Positions 17,414 through 26,529 of a stretch of DNA of 64,000 nucleotides are shown piece by piece. The DNA is taken from contig NZ_FQUX01000002.1 of the NCBI RefSeq assembly GCF_900129275.1, positions 623,795 to 687,794 on the forward strand, read 5' to 3'. The notes under the pieces were generated by a model, which saw only the letters and a program-made list of their open reading frames with translations, had not been told where the DNA came from and did not search any database. Position 1 is the stretch's first letter. Every line of letters starts with the position of its first letter. Source of the stretch: Arenibacter palladensis (lineage in GTDB: Bacteria > Bacteroidota > Bacteroidia > Flavobacteriales > Flavobacteriaceae). Made by a program: the position numbers and the translations under genes.

Positions 17414-18556
17414 ATGGCTATTAATAAAAGAAAAGGGTTTCGTTTTTCCAACTATGAAGCCCCCGAACAAACTCCTTTCGAAAAGCTATTTGATATTTTC
17501 AAGGAACTGATTACACATACTTCGGGAGATGTGGATGAGGCTTTGGATTGGTTAAGGGAGCTGGATAAGGAATATGAACTTACCGATGAGAATTACACCA
17601 TTGATGATTTTATAGAAGATCTTAAAGCTAAAGGATTTCTGAGGGAGGAACCAAAAGAAGGTGATGGCGATGGTACCGGAGGGCAAAAGACAGATTTGTC
17701 CATAACGGCCAAAATGGAACGGATCATTAGGCAAGCAGCCTTGAATCAAATTTTTGGTAAGATCAAACGCAGTGGTTCGGGCAATCATAAAACCGGCCTA
17801 TCGGGTAGGGGGGACGAACATATGGGAGAATTCAGGGAATATAGATTTGGCGACAGTTTAGAGCGCATTTCCATGACGGAGAGTTTAAAAAATGCCCAGA
17901 TAAACCATGGTATCGGTAATTTTCATTTAAGTGAAGAAGATTTAGTGGTAGAGGATACCCAATTCAAAGCTCAAATGAGTACCGTATTAATGATCGACAT
18001 TAGCCATAGTATGATACTGTATGGCGAGGACCGCATTACTCCAGCCAAAAAGGTAGCTATGGCCTTGGCAGAACTTATTACCACCCGTTATCCAAAGGAC
18101 ACATTGGAGATTTTGGTTTTTGGCAACGATGCCTGGCCCATTCCAATAAAGGATCTGCCTTATCTAAAAGTAGGGCCCTATCATACCAATACCGTTGCCG
18201 GATTGCAATTGGCAATGGACATGCTCCGTAGAAAGCGAAATACGAACAAACAGATTTTTATGATAACCGATGGTAAACCCAGCTGTATTCGATTGGCTGA
18301 TGGCACCTATTATAAAAATAGTGTGGGCTTGGATGATTATATCGTAGAGAAATGCTACAACATGGCCAGACAGGCCAGAAAGCTCCATATTCCCATAACC
18401 ACCTTTATGATTGCCAAGGATCCTTATTTAACACAGTTCGTACGGCATTTTACGGAAGCCAATAAGGGAAAGGCCTTCTTTACCGGCTTAAAAGGACTCG
18501 GTGAAATGATTTTTGAGGACTACGAACAAAATAGGAGAAAAAGATTAAAGGGATAA
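17414..18556 (+). CDS. vWA domain protein of an AAA+/vWA pair
   Basis: The 380-residue soluble protein has an acidic helical N-terminal part with a DGDGTGG linker (about residues 85-95), then a basic region ending HMGEFREYRFGD, and a C-terminal von Willebrand A domain with intact MIDAS DISHS at about residue 195 and FMITDGKPS. Such proteins pair with MoxR-like AAA+ ATPases to act as metal-insertion or remodelling chaperones (RavA-ViaA, CoxD-CoxE, MoxR systems). The ATPase gene follows 90 bp downstream on the same strand. The client is not identifiable here. Confidence 0.83.
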   Translation: MAINKRKGFRFSNYEAPEQTPFEKLFDIFKELITHTSGDVDEALDWLRELDKEYELTDENYTIDDFIEDLKAKGFLREEPKEGDGDGTGGQKTDLSITAKMERIIRQAALNQIFGKIKRSGSGNHKTGLSGRGDEHMGEFREYRFGDSLERISMTESLKNAQINHGIGNFHLSEEDLVVEDTQFKAQMSTVLMIDISHSMILYGEDRITPAKKVAMALAELITTRYPKDTLEILVFGNDAWPIPIKDLPYLKVGPYHTNTVAGLQLAMDMLRRKRNTNKQIFMITDGKPSCIRLADGTYYKNSVGLDDYIVEKCYNMARQARKLHIPITTFMIAKDPYLTQFVRHFTEANKGKAFFTGLKGLGEMIFEDYEQNRRKRLKG

Positions 18557-18646
18557 TTGAGGTAAAACAAAAATTAGCAAAAGCTATTAAGCAACGAACC
18601 CTAATGACCGCTAGGTACAGGGAGACCAAAATATAAATATTTACAG

Positions 18647-20116
18647 ATGAAATTGAATCATAAGGAAATTACCAACCTAGGAGAACTTAAAAAGGCTGGA
18701 TACAAAACAAAAAAAATAAAGGATGAGTTAAGGGCAAATCTTATAGACAAAATAAAATCGGACGAAATTACATTTCCCGGGGTTTGGGGCTATGAAAATT
18801 CCGTAGTGCCAGAATTGGAAAGAGCAATATTGTCCCGGCACAATATTAATCTATTGGGGCTTAGGGGTCAAGCCAAAACTCGTTTGGCCAGGTTAATGGT
18901 AAATTTATTGGACGAATATATTCCAATAGTCGCCGGTTCGGAGATAAATGATGATCCCTTAAGTCCAATCTCACGGTTTGCCATAGAAACCATTAAGGAA
19001 CACGGCGACTTAACACCTATTGCCTGGCTGCACAGAAGTGATCGATTTTATGAAAAATTGGCTACTCCAGATGTAACCGTGGCCGATTTAATTGGAGATG
19101 TCGACCCTATAAAGGCCGCCAACCTAAAGTTGTCCTATGCAGATGACAGGGTTATACATTTTGGAATGATCCCACGTGCCAACCGTTGTATTTTTGTTAT
19201 CAATGAATTGCCGGATTTACAGGCGAGGATACAGGTCTCCCTTTTTAATATCTTACAGGAGGGCGACATTCAAATAAGGGGGTTTAAGCTTCGTTTGCCA
19301 TTGGACCTACAGTTTGTATTTACCGCAAATCCGGAAGATTACACCAATAGAGGTAGTATAGTAACCCCATTAAAAGATAGGATAGGGTCCCAAATTTTAA
19401 CGCACTATCCCGAGGACATTGAAACCGCCCGTAAAATTACGGAACAGGAATCCAAATTGGATAAACGCCAAACCGACGTTATTTATGTCCCGGATTTGGC
19501 CAAGGATCTTTTGGAACAAATAAGCAGGGAAGCCAGGGAAAGTGAATATGTAGATGCCAAAAGTGGTATTAGCGCCAGAATGAGCATAACTTCCTTCGAA
19601 AATTTAATGAGTACTGCAGAACGAAGACTACTGAAGAATGGCCAAGAAACTACCATGATAAGACTGAGCGATTTTATGGGGGTGATTCCCTCCATTATCG
19701 GTAAAATTGAATTGGTATATGAAGGGGAACAGGAAGGTTCTGGCAGTGTTGCAGAAATATTGATCGAAGATGCCGTAAAATCGCTCTTCCTAAATTATTT
19801 TCCGAAGATAGATAAATTGGAACGCAAGGATGCCGAAGGTCCTTATGACGAACTGATAAGTTGGTTTTTTGATGGGGAAGGCTTTGATTTGTTGGATGAC
19901 GCTACCGATGAGGAATACAAGGAAAAGCTGGATAGTATTATCCCACTTCAACAATTGGTTACAAAACACCAACCCAACATTAACAAGGAAGACACCTACT
20001 TTCTAAAAGAATTGCTATTATGGGGGCTTGTTGCCCATAAAAAATTAAGTAAACAGCGATATACCGTAGGCTACCAAATAAAGGATGTATACGGCAGTTT
20101 CATTAGGGGGTTGTAG
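18647..20116 (+). CDS. MoxR/BchI-like AAA+ ATPase partner of the vWA protein
   Basis: The 489-residue protein carries a Walker A variant GLRGQAKTRL (about residue 70), a Walker B-like strand CIFVINELPDL (about residue 185), sensor-1 FTANPEDY and the segment PLKDRIGSQI with the arginine expected to act on the neighbouring subunit. The fold is that of magnesium-chelatase I/MoxR ATPases. In Walker B the usual Asp before Glu is Asn (INE). The C-terminal part is acidic and helical. It is probably co-transcribed with the upstream vWA gene and likely acts with it as a chaperone-type machine. Confidence 0.83.
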   Translation: MKLNHKEITNLGELKKAGYKTKKIKDELRANLIDKIKSDEITFPGVWGYENSVVPELERAILSRHNINLLGLRGQAKTRLARLMVNLLDEYIPIVAGSEINDDPLSPISRFAIETIKEHGDLTPIAWLHRSDRFYEKLATPDVTVADLIGDVDPIKAANLKLSYADDRVIHFGMIPRANRCIFVINELPDLQARIQVSLFNILQEGDIQIRGFKLRLPLDLQFVFTANPEDYTNRGSIVTPLKDRIGSQILTHYPEDIETARKITEQESKLDKRQTDVIYVPDLAKDLLEQISREARESEYVDAKSGISARMSITSFENLMSTAERRLLKNGQETTMIRLSDFMGVIPSIIGKIELVYEGEQEGSGSVAEILIEDAVKSLFLNYFPKIDKLERKDAEGPYDELISWFFDGEGFDLLDDATDEEYKEKLDSIIPLQQLVTKHQPNINKEDTYFLKELLLWGLVAHKKLSKQRYTVGYQIKDVYGSFIRGL

Positions 20117-20127
20117 AACATAAAATT

Positions 20128-20610
20128 TTACTCCCAAGCATCAATATGGTTATTCAGGTAATCAAAATCATATTTGCCCACCATCCGTTTTCTCATAACA
20201 AAAGACCAAACGGTAAGTAGGACCAATAGGGTTTGTAATGAAGTAATCAATATGCCCATAGGAAGGAAGGAACTTGGAATAACATGGTCCTGAAATTCAT
20301 TTTGGGACCAAAGTATTAAAATAGTTTCGTAAATATTATAGCCATAGGCCAATAAGATACCGTACATGACATACTCAATATTTTTCATGATCATATCAGG
20401 GTATTCCCTTTCCGTAATCTTAAACCATAGTACATATAAATAAACAAAATGGATCATTGTCAATAAAGGAAAAACATAGCTCCCCAGTTTATTAAAAATG
20501 AAGGTATTCCCGTACATGCTATAAAAACCAAGTATTATTAAGGATACCAGTGAAATGACGGTAAGGACAATATTAATAAGGGGAGTGGTTCGTTTAACGG
20601 AATTTTCCAT
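20128..20610 (-). CDS. Four-helix membrane protein, unknown function
   Basis: The 160-residue protein has four predicted membrane segments (about residues 12-28, 36-62, 74-95 and 118-138). No cofactor or catalytic motif is visible. It ends 12 bp from the stop of the AAA+ gene on the opposite strand. I do not recognise the family. Confidence 0.65.
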   Translation of the reverse strand: MENSVKRTTPLINIVLTVISLVSLIILGFYSMYGNTFIFNKLGSYVFPLLTMIHFVYLYVLWFKITEREYPDMIMKNIEYVMYGILLAYGYNIYETILILWSQNEFQDHVIPSSFLPMGILITSLQTLLVLLTVWSFVMRKRMVGKYDFDYLNNHIDAWE

Positions 20611-20778
20611 AATTACGGTTTAAGATTATAGGACAATTTTTAGCATAATTACAATTAAATTCCTACTCCATTGAAAAATTTCGTTGAATATATAGAAATT
20701 TAAGATAGAAAAAAGCGGGGTCGGACGAAGTACAAAAAAGCACGATGAACTTATAACTTTACGATTTTAAAATTAGTT

Positions 20779-20847
20779 CTAGGAACGAACATTAATCCGA
20801 CCTTCCCCATGCTAGTTGCGCTGGGGGAATGTTCGGGTAAAACCTAG
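20779..20847 (+). promoter_or_regulatory. Structured leader ahead of the pseudouridine synthase gene
   Basis: Nested inverted repeats are visible: CTAGG (20779-20783) with CCTAG (20843-20847), CGAACATT (20786-20793) with AATGTTCG (20828-20835), and TTCCCC with GGGGAA closer to the centre. They enclose a 14-base loop and end 15 bp before the start codon at 20863. No T tract follows. This suggests a folded 5' UTR that could control translation of the downstream gene. Confidence 0.5.
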
Positions 20848-20862
20848 CAATATATAAACCAA

Positions 20863-21648
20863 ATGCAAATACCCCGTTTTTACTATTTAATCCATGTTCA
20901 ATTTTTGGGCTTTCGGTATAGTGGCTGGCAAAAGCAACCTAACCAAAAAACGGTAGAGGGAATGCTGACAAAGACCTTAAAATTTGTTTTGCCCAATTCC
21001 AAATTCAAGATCCTGGGAGCTGGACGTACAGATGCCAAGGTATCCGCATTGAACACGGCCTTCGAACTATTCTTGGATAAGGAACCTCTAGACGACCTTC
21101 AGGAATTTATGTCTGATTTTAACGTAAACCTACCGCCGGATATTCGGATTATCAGTATTGACCAGGTCAATGAAAACTTCAATATCATCCAAGAAAGCAA
21201 GTTAAAGGAATATGTATATCTTTTCTCCTTTGGACAAAAAAATCACCCCTTTTGCGCACCTTTTTTGGCAAATATCATAGGGCAACTCAACGTGGATCTC
21301 ATGACCGATTGTGCCCAGTTTTTTATAGGAACCCATGATTTTTCATCCTATACGGCCCGACTTCAGCCCAATACTAAAGTGCTTAGGACCATAGAATCAT
21401 GTGAAATAAAAAGAAACGAATTACTAACGGCCAATTTTTTTCCGGAAGTGAGTTATGCCCTCCATATTACTGGGGAAGGATTTATGAGATATCAGATCAG
21501 GATGATCATGGGAGCATTGATTCAACTGGGGAAGGGCGAACTTACGGCAACGGACATAAAGGAGTCCTTGAAAAAGGAAAACAATACCGTATTGACATAT
21601 GTTGCACCGGGTTCAGGTTTATTGCTTAACAACCTAAAGTTTAAATAG
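20863..21648 (+). CDS. TruA-like tRNA pseudouridine synthase
   Basis: The 261-residue protein has the TruA architecture: N-terminal FYYLIHVQFLGFRYSGWQKQP, the catalytic Asp in GAGRTDAKVSA (about residues 52-62), FIGTHDFSSY and the C-terminal FMRYQIRMIMGALIQLGKG. TruA-type enzymes isomerise uridines 38-40 in the anticodon arm. The catalytic loop reads RTDAKVSA where standard TruA has RTDAGVHA, so this may be a paralogue with different RNA target. A folded leader precedes it. Confidence 0.82.
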   Translation: MQIPRFYYLIHVQFLGFRYSGWQKQPNQKTVEGMLTKTLKFVLPNSKFKILGAGRTDAKVSALNTAFELFLDKEPLDDLQEFMSDFNVNLPPDIRIISIDQVNENFNIIQESKLKEYVYLFSFGQKNHPFCAPFLANIIGQLNVDLMTDCAQFFIGTHDFSSYTARLQPNTKVLRTIESCEIKRNELLTANFFPEVSYALHITGEGFMRYQIRMIMGALIQLGKGELTATDIKESLKKENNTVLTYVAPGSGLLLNNLKFK

Positions 21649-21786
21649 CTGCTTAAAAATAAACTGCAGGGTAATTGTCCAATTATTTTTTTAAAATCAT
21701 CACAAGTCGGTATTTCGAAGACTGGATTTCATAAATTAGTGGTTAGAACAAATAGCAACTAGTATCTTAAAATAAGATTCCAACCT

Positions 21787-22881
21787 ATGTCCAAAAAAAA
21801 AACTACTCACAAAAAAGCCTCCACAAGACACATTAAGACCGGTAAGTCTCCGGGGACAGTTACCTATTTAGGAAGTAGGGAAGGGGCCAAGAGTGTTGTT
21901 AATATCATGGAATACAATCAGCAGGACATCCACGAATCTACAATTGATGTCTATGCCCCGTCCAATTTCAATAAAATTATCGACCATATTAAAACTCCAT
22001 CCATCTCGTGGATAAATATTATAGGTATAAGCGATGAGAAGTTTATTGAAAATTTGGGAAACGCCTTCGCACTTAACCCATTATCCACAGAAGATGCCGT
22101 AAATACACATCAACGCCCAAAAATAGACGAATACGACAACTATATTTTTGGAACCTTCAAAATGCTCTATTTGGATGAGAACAATGTCTTGGTGGCAGAA
22201 CATGTGGCCATCGTTTTAATGGAAAATATGGTTCTTGTATTACAGGAAATGCCAGATGACGTTTTTAAGAGCGTTAGAGAAAGGGCCAGGACCAAAACTG
22301 GACGAATAAGAACTAAAAAGGCCGATTATTTATTTTTTACATTGCTGGACGCCATTATTGACAATTATTTTGTGGTATTGGAGAATGTCAACCACAAAAT
22401 AGACCTTTTGGAAGAGGAAGTATACGATAACCCTAGGCCCGAAACGGCACACGCTATACAAGAACTAAAAAAGGAAATACTCAAAATTAGAAGGTTTATC
22501 TATCCAGTTAAAGAGTTAATAAATAAACTAATAGATTCGGAACATGTCTTAATTAGCGATGACACCAAGATTTTTCTCAGAGACACCATGGATCATTGCA
22601 CGGAAATTAATGATAGCCTTAACATATTACGGGAAATGTCCATGAGCCTCATGGAAATGTATATGAGTAACATTAGCAATAAAATGAATGAGGTAATGAA
22701 AGTACTGACTATAATGGCCACTATTTTCATACCCCTTACCTTTATTGTTGGGGTCTATGGAATGAATTTCCAGTATATCCCGGAACTGCAGTATCACAAT
22801 GGATACTTCTATGTTTGGGGGCTTATGATAGCCATATTCATTGGCCTCCTATTCTATTTTAAAAAGAAGGGATGGCTATAA
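21787..22881 (+). CDS. corA: CorA-type magnesium/cobalt transporter
   Basis: The 364-residue protein has a large cytosolic N-terminal domain with EHVAIVLMENMVLVLQE and long helices, then two C-terminal membrane segments around the signature YGMNF that forms the selectivity filter. The terminal KKKGWL is typical of CorA. It moves Mg2+ (also Co2+) down its gradient through a pentameric channel. The start is followed by a Lys/Thr-rich tail of about 25 residues. It converges on cysM. Confidence 0.94.
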   Translation: MSKKKTTHKKASTRHIKTGKSPGTVTYLGSREGAKSVVNIMEYNQQDIHESTIDVYAPSNFNKIIDHIKTPSISWINIIGISDEKFIENLGNAFALNPLSTEDAVNTHQRPKIDEYDNYIFGTFKMLYLDENNVLVAEHVAIVLMENMVLVLQEMPDDVFKSVRERARTKTGRIRTKKADYLFFTLLDAIIDNYFVVLENVNHKIDLLEEEVYDNPRPETAHAIQELKKEILKIRRFIYPVKELINKLIDSEHVLISDDTKIFLRDTMDHCTEINDSLNILREMSMSLMEMYMSNISNKMNEVMKVLTIMATIFIPLTFIVGVYGMNFQYIPELQYHNGYFYVWGLMIAIFIGLLFYFKKKGWL

Positions 22882-22903
22882 ATCTGTGCCATACGGTTCA
22901 CCA

Positions 22904-23788
22904 TTAATCGAACAGATCCGAAGAAAGATAGCGGTCGCCACGGTCGCATACAATGGAAACTATGATGCCCTCGTCCAAACTTTGGGCCAATTTCACTGCG
23001 GCAGCAGCAGCGCCACCACTGCTCATTCCAGCAAAAATACCTTCCTCCTTTGCCAATCGCTTGGCCATATCCCTAGCTTCCTGCTCGGTAACCTCCATAA
23101 CGGAGTCCACTTTCTTGGGATTAAAAATTTTTGGGAGATATTCTACAGGCCATTTGCGAATACCGGGAATTTTAGCCTCATCGGCGGGTTGCACCCCAAC
23201 AATTTGAATATTGGAATTCTTTTCCTTCAAAAAGGTGGATGTCCCCATGATAGTTCCTGTGGTTCCCATAGACGACACAAAATGGGTGATCTCTCCTTGG
23301 GTATCCCTCCATATTTCCGGACCGGTACTTATATAATGTGCCTTCCAGTTATCATCATTGGAAAACTGGTTGATCATAGTATAACCTTCCTCTTTCACCT
23401 TTAGTTCGGCATAGTCCCTTGCGCCTTCAATTCCCACATCAGCAGGAGTAAGGGTTACCTTGGCGCCATAGGCCCTCATGGTCTGCACTCTTTCCTTGGT
23501 AGAATTTTCGGGCATTACCAATTCTATATCCAATCCATAAATTCCGGCTATCATGGCCAGGGCTATACCGGTATTTCCACTGGTAGCCTCTATCAATTTG
23601 GAGTTTACATCAAAATCGCCCCTTTCCAAACCTCCTTTTAACATATTAAGGGCGGCTCGATCCTTTACGCTTCCTCCGGGATTATTTCCCTCCAACTTAA
23701 AAAATAGTTTAACCTTGGGATTGGTGTTGATTGCTTTTGATATTACCAAGGGAGTGTTCCCTATAATATCCAAAATACTATGAGACAT
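22904..23788 (-). CDS. cysM: Cysteine synthase B
   Basis: A PLP-dependent enzyme of 294 residues that makes cysteine from O-acetylserine and sulfide (or thiosulfate). It has [11 protein letters not shown], the PLP lysine in [11 protein letters not shown] (about residue 42), [13 protein letters not shown], and [11 protein letters not shown]. Similarity in the last part ([13 protein letters not shown]) favours CysM over CysK. It overlaps the upstream cysE by 11 bp, so the two are translationally coupled. Confidence 0.95.
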   Translation of the reverse strand: MSHSILDIIGNTPLVISKAINTNPKVKLFFKLEGNNPGGSVKDRAALNMLKGGLERGDFDVNSKLIEATSGNTGIALAMIAGIYGLDIELVMPENSTKERVQTMRAYGAKVTLTPADVGIEGARDYAELKVKEEGYTMINQFSNDDNWKAHYISTGPEIWRDTQGEITHFVSSMGTTGTIMGTSTFLKEKNSNIQIVGVQPADEAKIPGIRKWPVEYLPKIFNPKKVDSVMEVTEQEARDMAKRLAKEEGIFAGMSSGGAAAAAVKLAQSLDEGIIVSIVCDRGDRYLSSDLFD

Positions 23789-24572
23789 GCGGTAAAGTTT
23801 TTATTTTAATAATTGGAGAATGATAAACAGTGGAATTGGCGGGCACAGATTCTGTAATCCAAGCATTTCCTCCAATTATGGAATTTTCCCCAATTACTGT
23901 ATCCCCTCCTAGGATAGTGGCATTGGCGTATATGGTAACATTGTTTTCAATGGTAGGGTGACGCTTTGTTTTTTGCAGTTTTTTGGCAACATACAAAGCT
24001 CCCAAAGTTACCCCTTGATAGATTTTTACGTTATTTTTAATTATCGCCGTTTCACCAATAACCACGCCAGTGGCATGATCTATAAAAAAGGAATTTCCTA
24101 TCTGAGCGCCCGGATTAATGTCCACACCCGTCTGTCTATGCGCATATTCCGTCATCAATCTCGGAACTAGGGGGAAACCATCTATATAAAGTTCATGGGC
24201 AAGCCTGTAAATAGCAATGGCATAAAAACCTGGGTAGGCCATATACACCTCTTCAATGGATAAGGAGGCAGGATCGCAATTAACAATGGCCTCGGCATCC
24301 AAATTCAATTTTTCAAGAATTTGCGGCAGGCGCACCACAAAATTTGCCCAAACCCTTTGGCAGGGTTTGTCCACCTGCCAACAGGCCAAATTAACCAAGG
24401 CATCAAATTCCTTTTCCAATATATCCAGGTTTTCATCAACCGGAGTATCTATATCGAACAGGGTATAAAACAAACGATTGGTAAACGATTCAGTCCTTTC
24501 CTTGAGTTCAAACCTCAGGTTGGGCTGATTTTTGTGTTCCTTAATATTCTTTATTATAGATGCTTTATCCAT
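23778..24572 (-). CDS. cysE: Serine O-acetyltransferase
   Basis: CysE acetylates serine to O-acetylserine, the substrate of the adjacent CysM. The protein has a helical N-terminal domain and a C-terminal left-handed beta helix with [33 protein letters not shown] (catalytic Asp-His) and [12 protein letters not shown] 24572 is preferred to an in-frame GTG two codons upstream. It is divergent from the DUF2461 gene across a 90-bp region that contains a perfect inverted repeat. Confidence 0.95.
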   Translation of the reverse strand: MDKASIIKNIKEHKNQPNLRFELKERTESFTNRLFYTLFDIDTPVDENLDILEKEFDALVNLACWQVDKPCQRVWANFVVRLPQILEKLNLDAEAIVNCDPASLSIEEVYMAYPGFYAIAIYRLAHELYIDGFPLVPRLMTEYAHRQTGVDINPGAQIGNSFFIDHATGVVIGETAIIKNNVKIYQGVTLGALYVAKKLQKTKRHPTIENNVTIYANATILGGDTVIGENSIIGGNAWITESVPANSTVYHSPIIKIKTLPHVS

Positions 24573-24621
24573 TTGCACTTTTGATTATACATTCAAAATT
24601 AACCATTATTTCAAAATCAGC

Positions 24622-24650
24622 TTGTGCTAAATTGGTTAACTTTAGCACAA
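24622..24650. promoter_or_regulatory. Inverted repeat, possible operator between cysE and the DUF2461 gene
   Basis: TTGTGCTAAA (24622-24631) and TTTAGCACAA (24641-24650) form a perfect ten-base inverted repeat with a nine-base centre. It sits in the 90-bp divergent promoter region, in a place where a dimeric regulator could bind and affect both directions. No T tract makes a terminator likely. Confidence 0.5.
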
Positions 24651-24662
24651 AGATAATGTGTT

Positions 24663-25352
24663 ATGAGTCGTATACAACAGCAGCTAATTACGAAAGATGT
24701 ATTTCAATTTTTGGAAAACCTAAAAAAAAATAACTCTAGGGAATGGTTCGCTGAGCACAAAACTGAATTCAAGGAGCTGGAAACAGAGGTAAAGAGTTTT
24801 TATTCCGCCTTAATGAATAAATTGAAAGCCCATGATGATATTGAAAAATTAAAAATGTTTCGCATCTATAGGGATGTGCGTTTCTCAAAAGACAAAACCC
24901 CCTATAAGACCCATTTTGCCGGATCTTTTTCCAGGGCAGGACAACGGTTGCGAGGCGGGTACTATTTGCGGTTAAAACCAAAAGAAACCTTTATTGCTGC
25001 AGGATTTTGGGAACCCAACAAAGAGGACCTCTTCAGAATTAGGAAGGAATTTGAAACCGATGCATCTGAAATACGCGCCATCATGGACAAGAAAAGCTTC
25101 AAGGAGGTATGGGGCGACATGCAGGGCGACGAATTAAAAACTGCTCCCTCAGGATTCGATAAAGATCACCCCAACATTGATTTGATCAAAAGAAAACAAT
25201 TCATTTTTATCAAGAATTTTTCAGACAAAGAAGTGATGTCTCCAAATTTCCTAACGAATGTAGACCTTGCTTTTCAAGAAATACGACCTTATTTTAATCT
25301 TATGAGCGACATACTCACCACCAATCTTAATGGGGAATCGCTTTTGGATTAA
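24663..25352 (+). CDS. DUF2461 (TIGR02453) family protein
   Basis: The 229-residue protein has the hallmarks of this family: FLENLKKNNSREWFAEHK at the N-terminus, the block MFRIYRDVRFSKDKTPYKTHF, and GGYYLRLKPKETFIAAGFWEP. Function is unknown. It is divergent from cysE and convergent with the next small gene, with the two stop codons 5 bp apart. Confidence 0.88.
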   Translation: MSRIQQQLITKDVFQFLENLKKNNSREWFAEHKTEFKELETEVKSFYSALMNKLKAHDDIEKLKMFRIYRDVRFSKDKTPYKTHFAGSFSRAGQRLRGGYYLRLKPKETFIAAGFWEPNKEDLFRIRKEFETDASEIRAIMDKKSFKEVWGDMQGDELKTAPSGFDKDHPNIDLIKRKQFIFIKNFSDKEVMSPNFLTNVDLAFQEIRPYFNLMSDILTTNLNGESLLD

Positions 25353-25357
25353 GAGTG

Positions 25358-25771
25358 CTATACTGCCTGAAGCGAAGCTTTCTCAAAAAATTGTACCTGA
25401 TCCTTAATACGCTCAATGACCATTTGCATCATGCGTTTATTTAAAGAGGATGAATTAAGTATATATAATTCATACTCCTCCGTAGTAAATTGGCCTATGA
25501 TAATGCCTTTAAGAGAATTTCTAAACTTAATGTCCTTTTGGATCGCATTTTCTATAAAAATCAGACGTTTGTTCATCCCTAGTTCATAAAAACTATTTTT
25601 ATGTTTAGTGATGTAATTCTGGAAGACCAGAAGTAACAAGGAGTTTTGCATTTTAATTACAGGACGTAAGGTTTGGTTTTGAAACCTCTCATCACTGCTC
25701 ATAATTTCCGTTACTTTGGCTGAAGGGATTATAGGACGAATTTCCAAAAGACTATGGGACCTATCGCTCAT
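25358..25771 (-). CDS. Conserved hypothetical protein, flavobacterial
   Basis: The 137-residue soluble protein contains SSDERFQNQTLRPVIKMQN and a long helical remainder (FQNYITKHKNSFYELGMNKR). I recall similar proteins being labelled glyoxalase in databases, but no glyoxalase/VOC motif is visible, so the label is not adopted. A small inverted repeat lies 27 bp upstream of the start. Confidence 0.7.
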   Translation of the reverse strand: MSDRSHSLLEIRPIIPSAKVTEIMSSDERFQNQTLRPVIKMQNSLLLLVFQNYITKHKNSFYELGMNKRLIFIENAIQKDIKFRNSLKGIIIGQFTTEEYELYILNSSSLNKRMMQMVIERIKDQVQFFEKASLQAV

Positions 25772-25797
25772 ATCATTGGTGTTTTTATAAAGGTAGG

Positions 25798-25817
25798 AAT
25801 TAGGATAAACCCTAATT
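25798..25817. promoter_or_regulatory. Inverted repeat upstream of gene 25358-25771
   Basis: AATTAGG (25798-25804) and CCTAATT (25811-25817) are perfect inverted copies with a six-base centre. The position upstream of the minus-strand start codon could suit an operator. The rest of the 362-bp gap to 26134 shows only the promoter at 26107 and no credible gene. Confidence 0.35.
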
Positions 25818-26106
25818 AGGCAATCTTATTTAGTTTTTAACGAGGTTATGAACATTGTTATTTTATACCAGAAACAATGCCTTTTTATTGTTAGAGCAGC
25901 AAAAAGTTTAAAGTTTAATCCTATAAAATGGACTCTATGGCGTTATAGGAATAATCTTACATATTTAATGCGCATTAATTATAGGAATCTAATGATTATT
26001 GCCCCCATTAATTCCCAAATTGAACAAAAAATTATGGTGTAATTTAGATTTACCTAAATCGGTCTACATTTCTCCCAGAAGTATGTTATAGGGCAAATTT
26101 CTTTGC

Positions 26107-26114
26107 TAATTTTG
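26107..26114 (+). promoter_or_regulatory. Promoter -7 element for the thioesterase gene
   Basis: TAATTTTG matches TAnnTTTG exactly and ends 19 bp before the ATG at 26134. Confidence 0.6.
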
Positions 26115-26133
26115 CAGTAAAATTTTAGATACT

Positions 26134-26529
26134 ATGAGATTTCATACAAGAAAATGGGTGAAACCAGAAGATTTAAATGCCAATGGCACCCTATTTGGAG
26201 GCAAGTTACTTGCCTGGATAGATGAGGAAGCCGCACTATATAGCATTATACAATTGGAAAACAAAAGGGTAGTTACCAAATATATGTCCGAAATAAACTT
26301 CATGAGCACTGCATTAAAAGGTGACATTGTTGAAATAGGTATAGATGTGGTAAAATTCGGAAAGACCTCCCTGACCCTTAACTGTGAGGTTCGGAACAAA
26401 ATGACCAGGGAAACTATAGTTACCGTGGACAATATTATAATGGTAAATCTAGGTGCGGATGGAAAACCCAAACCACATGGAAAAACCAAAATTGAATTTG
26501 TAAGGGACCGTCTGGCTTCGGAAGTTTAA
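26134..26529 (+). CDS. Acyl-CoA thioesterase, hotdog fold
   Basis: The 131-residue protein is a YciA/BACH-type hotdog thioesterase, with the active-site segment NANGTLFGGKLLAWIDEEAA and MSEINFMSTALKGDIVEIG. Such enzymes hydrolyse acyl-CoA thioesters; chain-length preference cannot be read here. Its stop overlaps the stop of the convergent dipeptidase gene by four bases. Confidence 0.88.
   Translation: MRFHTRKWVKPEDLNANGTLFGGKLLAWIDEEAALYSIIQLENKRVVTKYMSEINFMSTALKGDIVEIGIDVVKFGKTSLTLNCEVRNKMTRETIVTVDNIIMVNLGADGKPKPHGKTKIEFVRDRLASEV

Noticed and set aside
22841..23404. 187-codon + strand ORF opposite cysM
   Set aside because: It is a shadow of the well supported cysM gene and overlaps the end of corA.
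25848..26042. 64-codon ORF on + strand
   Set aside because: Composition is not protein-like, it has no visible motif and it lies in an AT-rich intergenic region with promoter signals for 26134.
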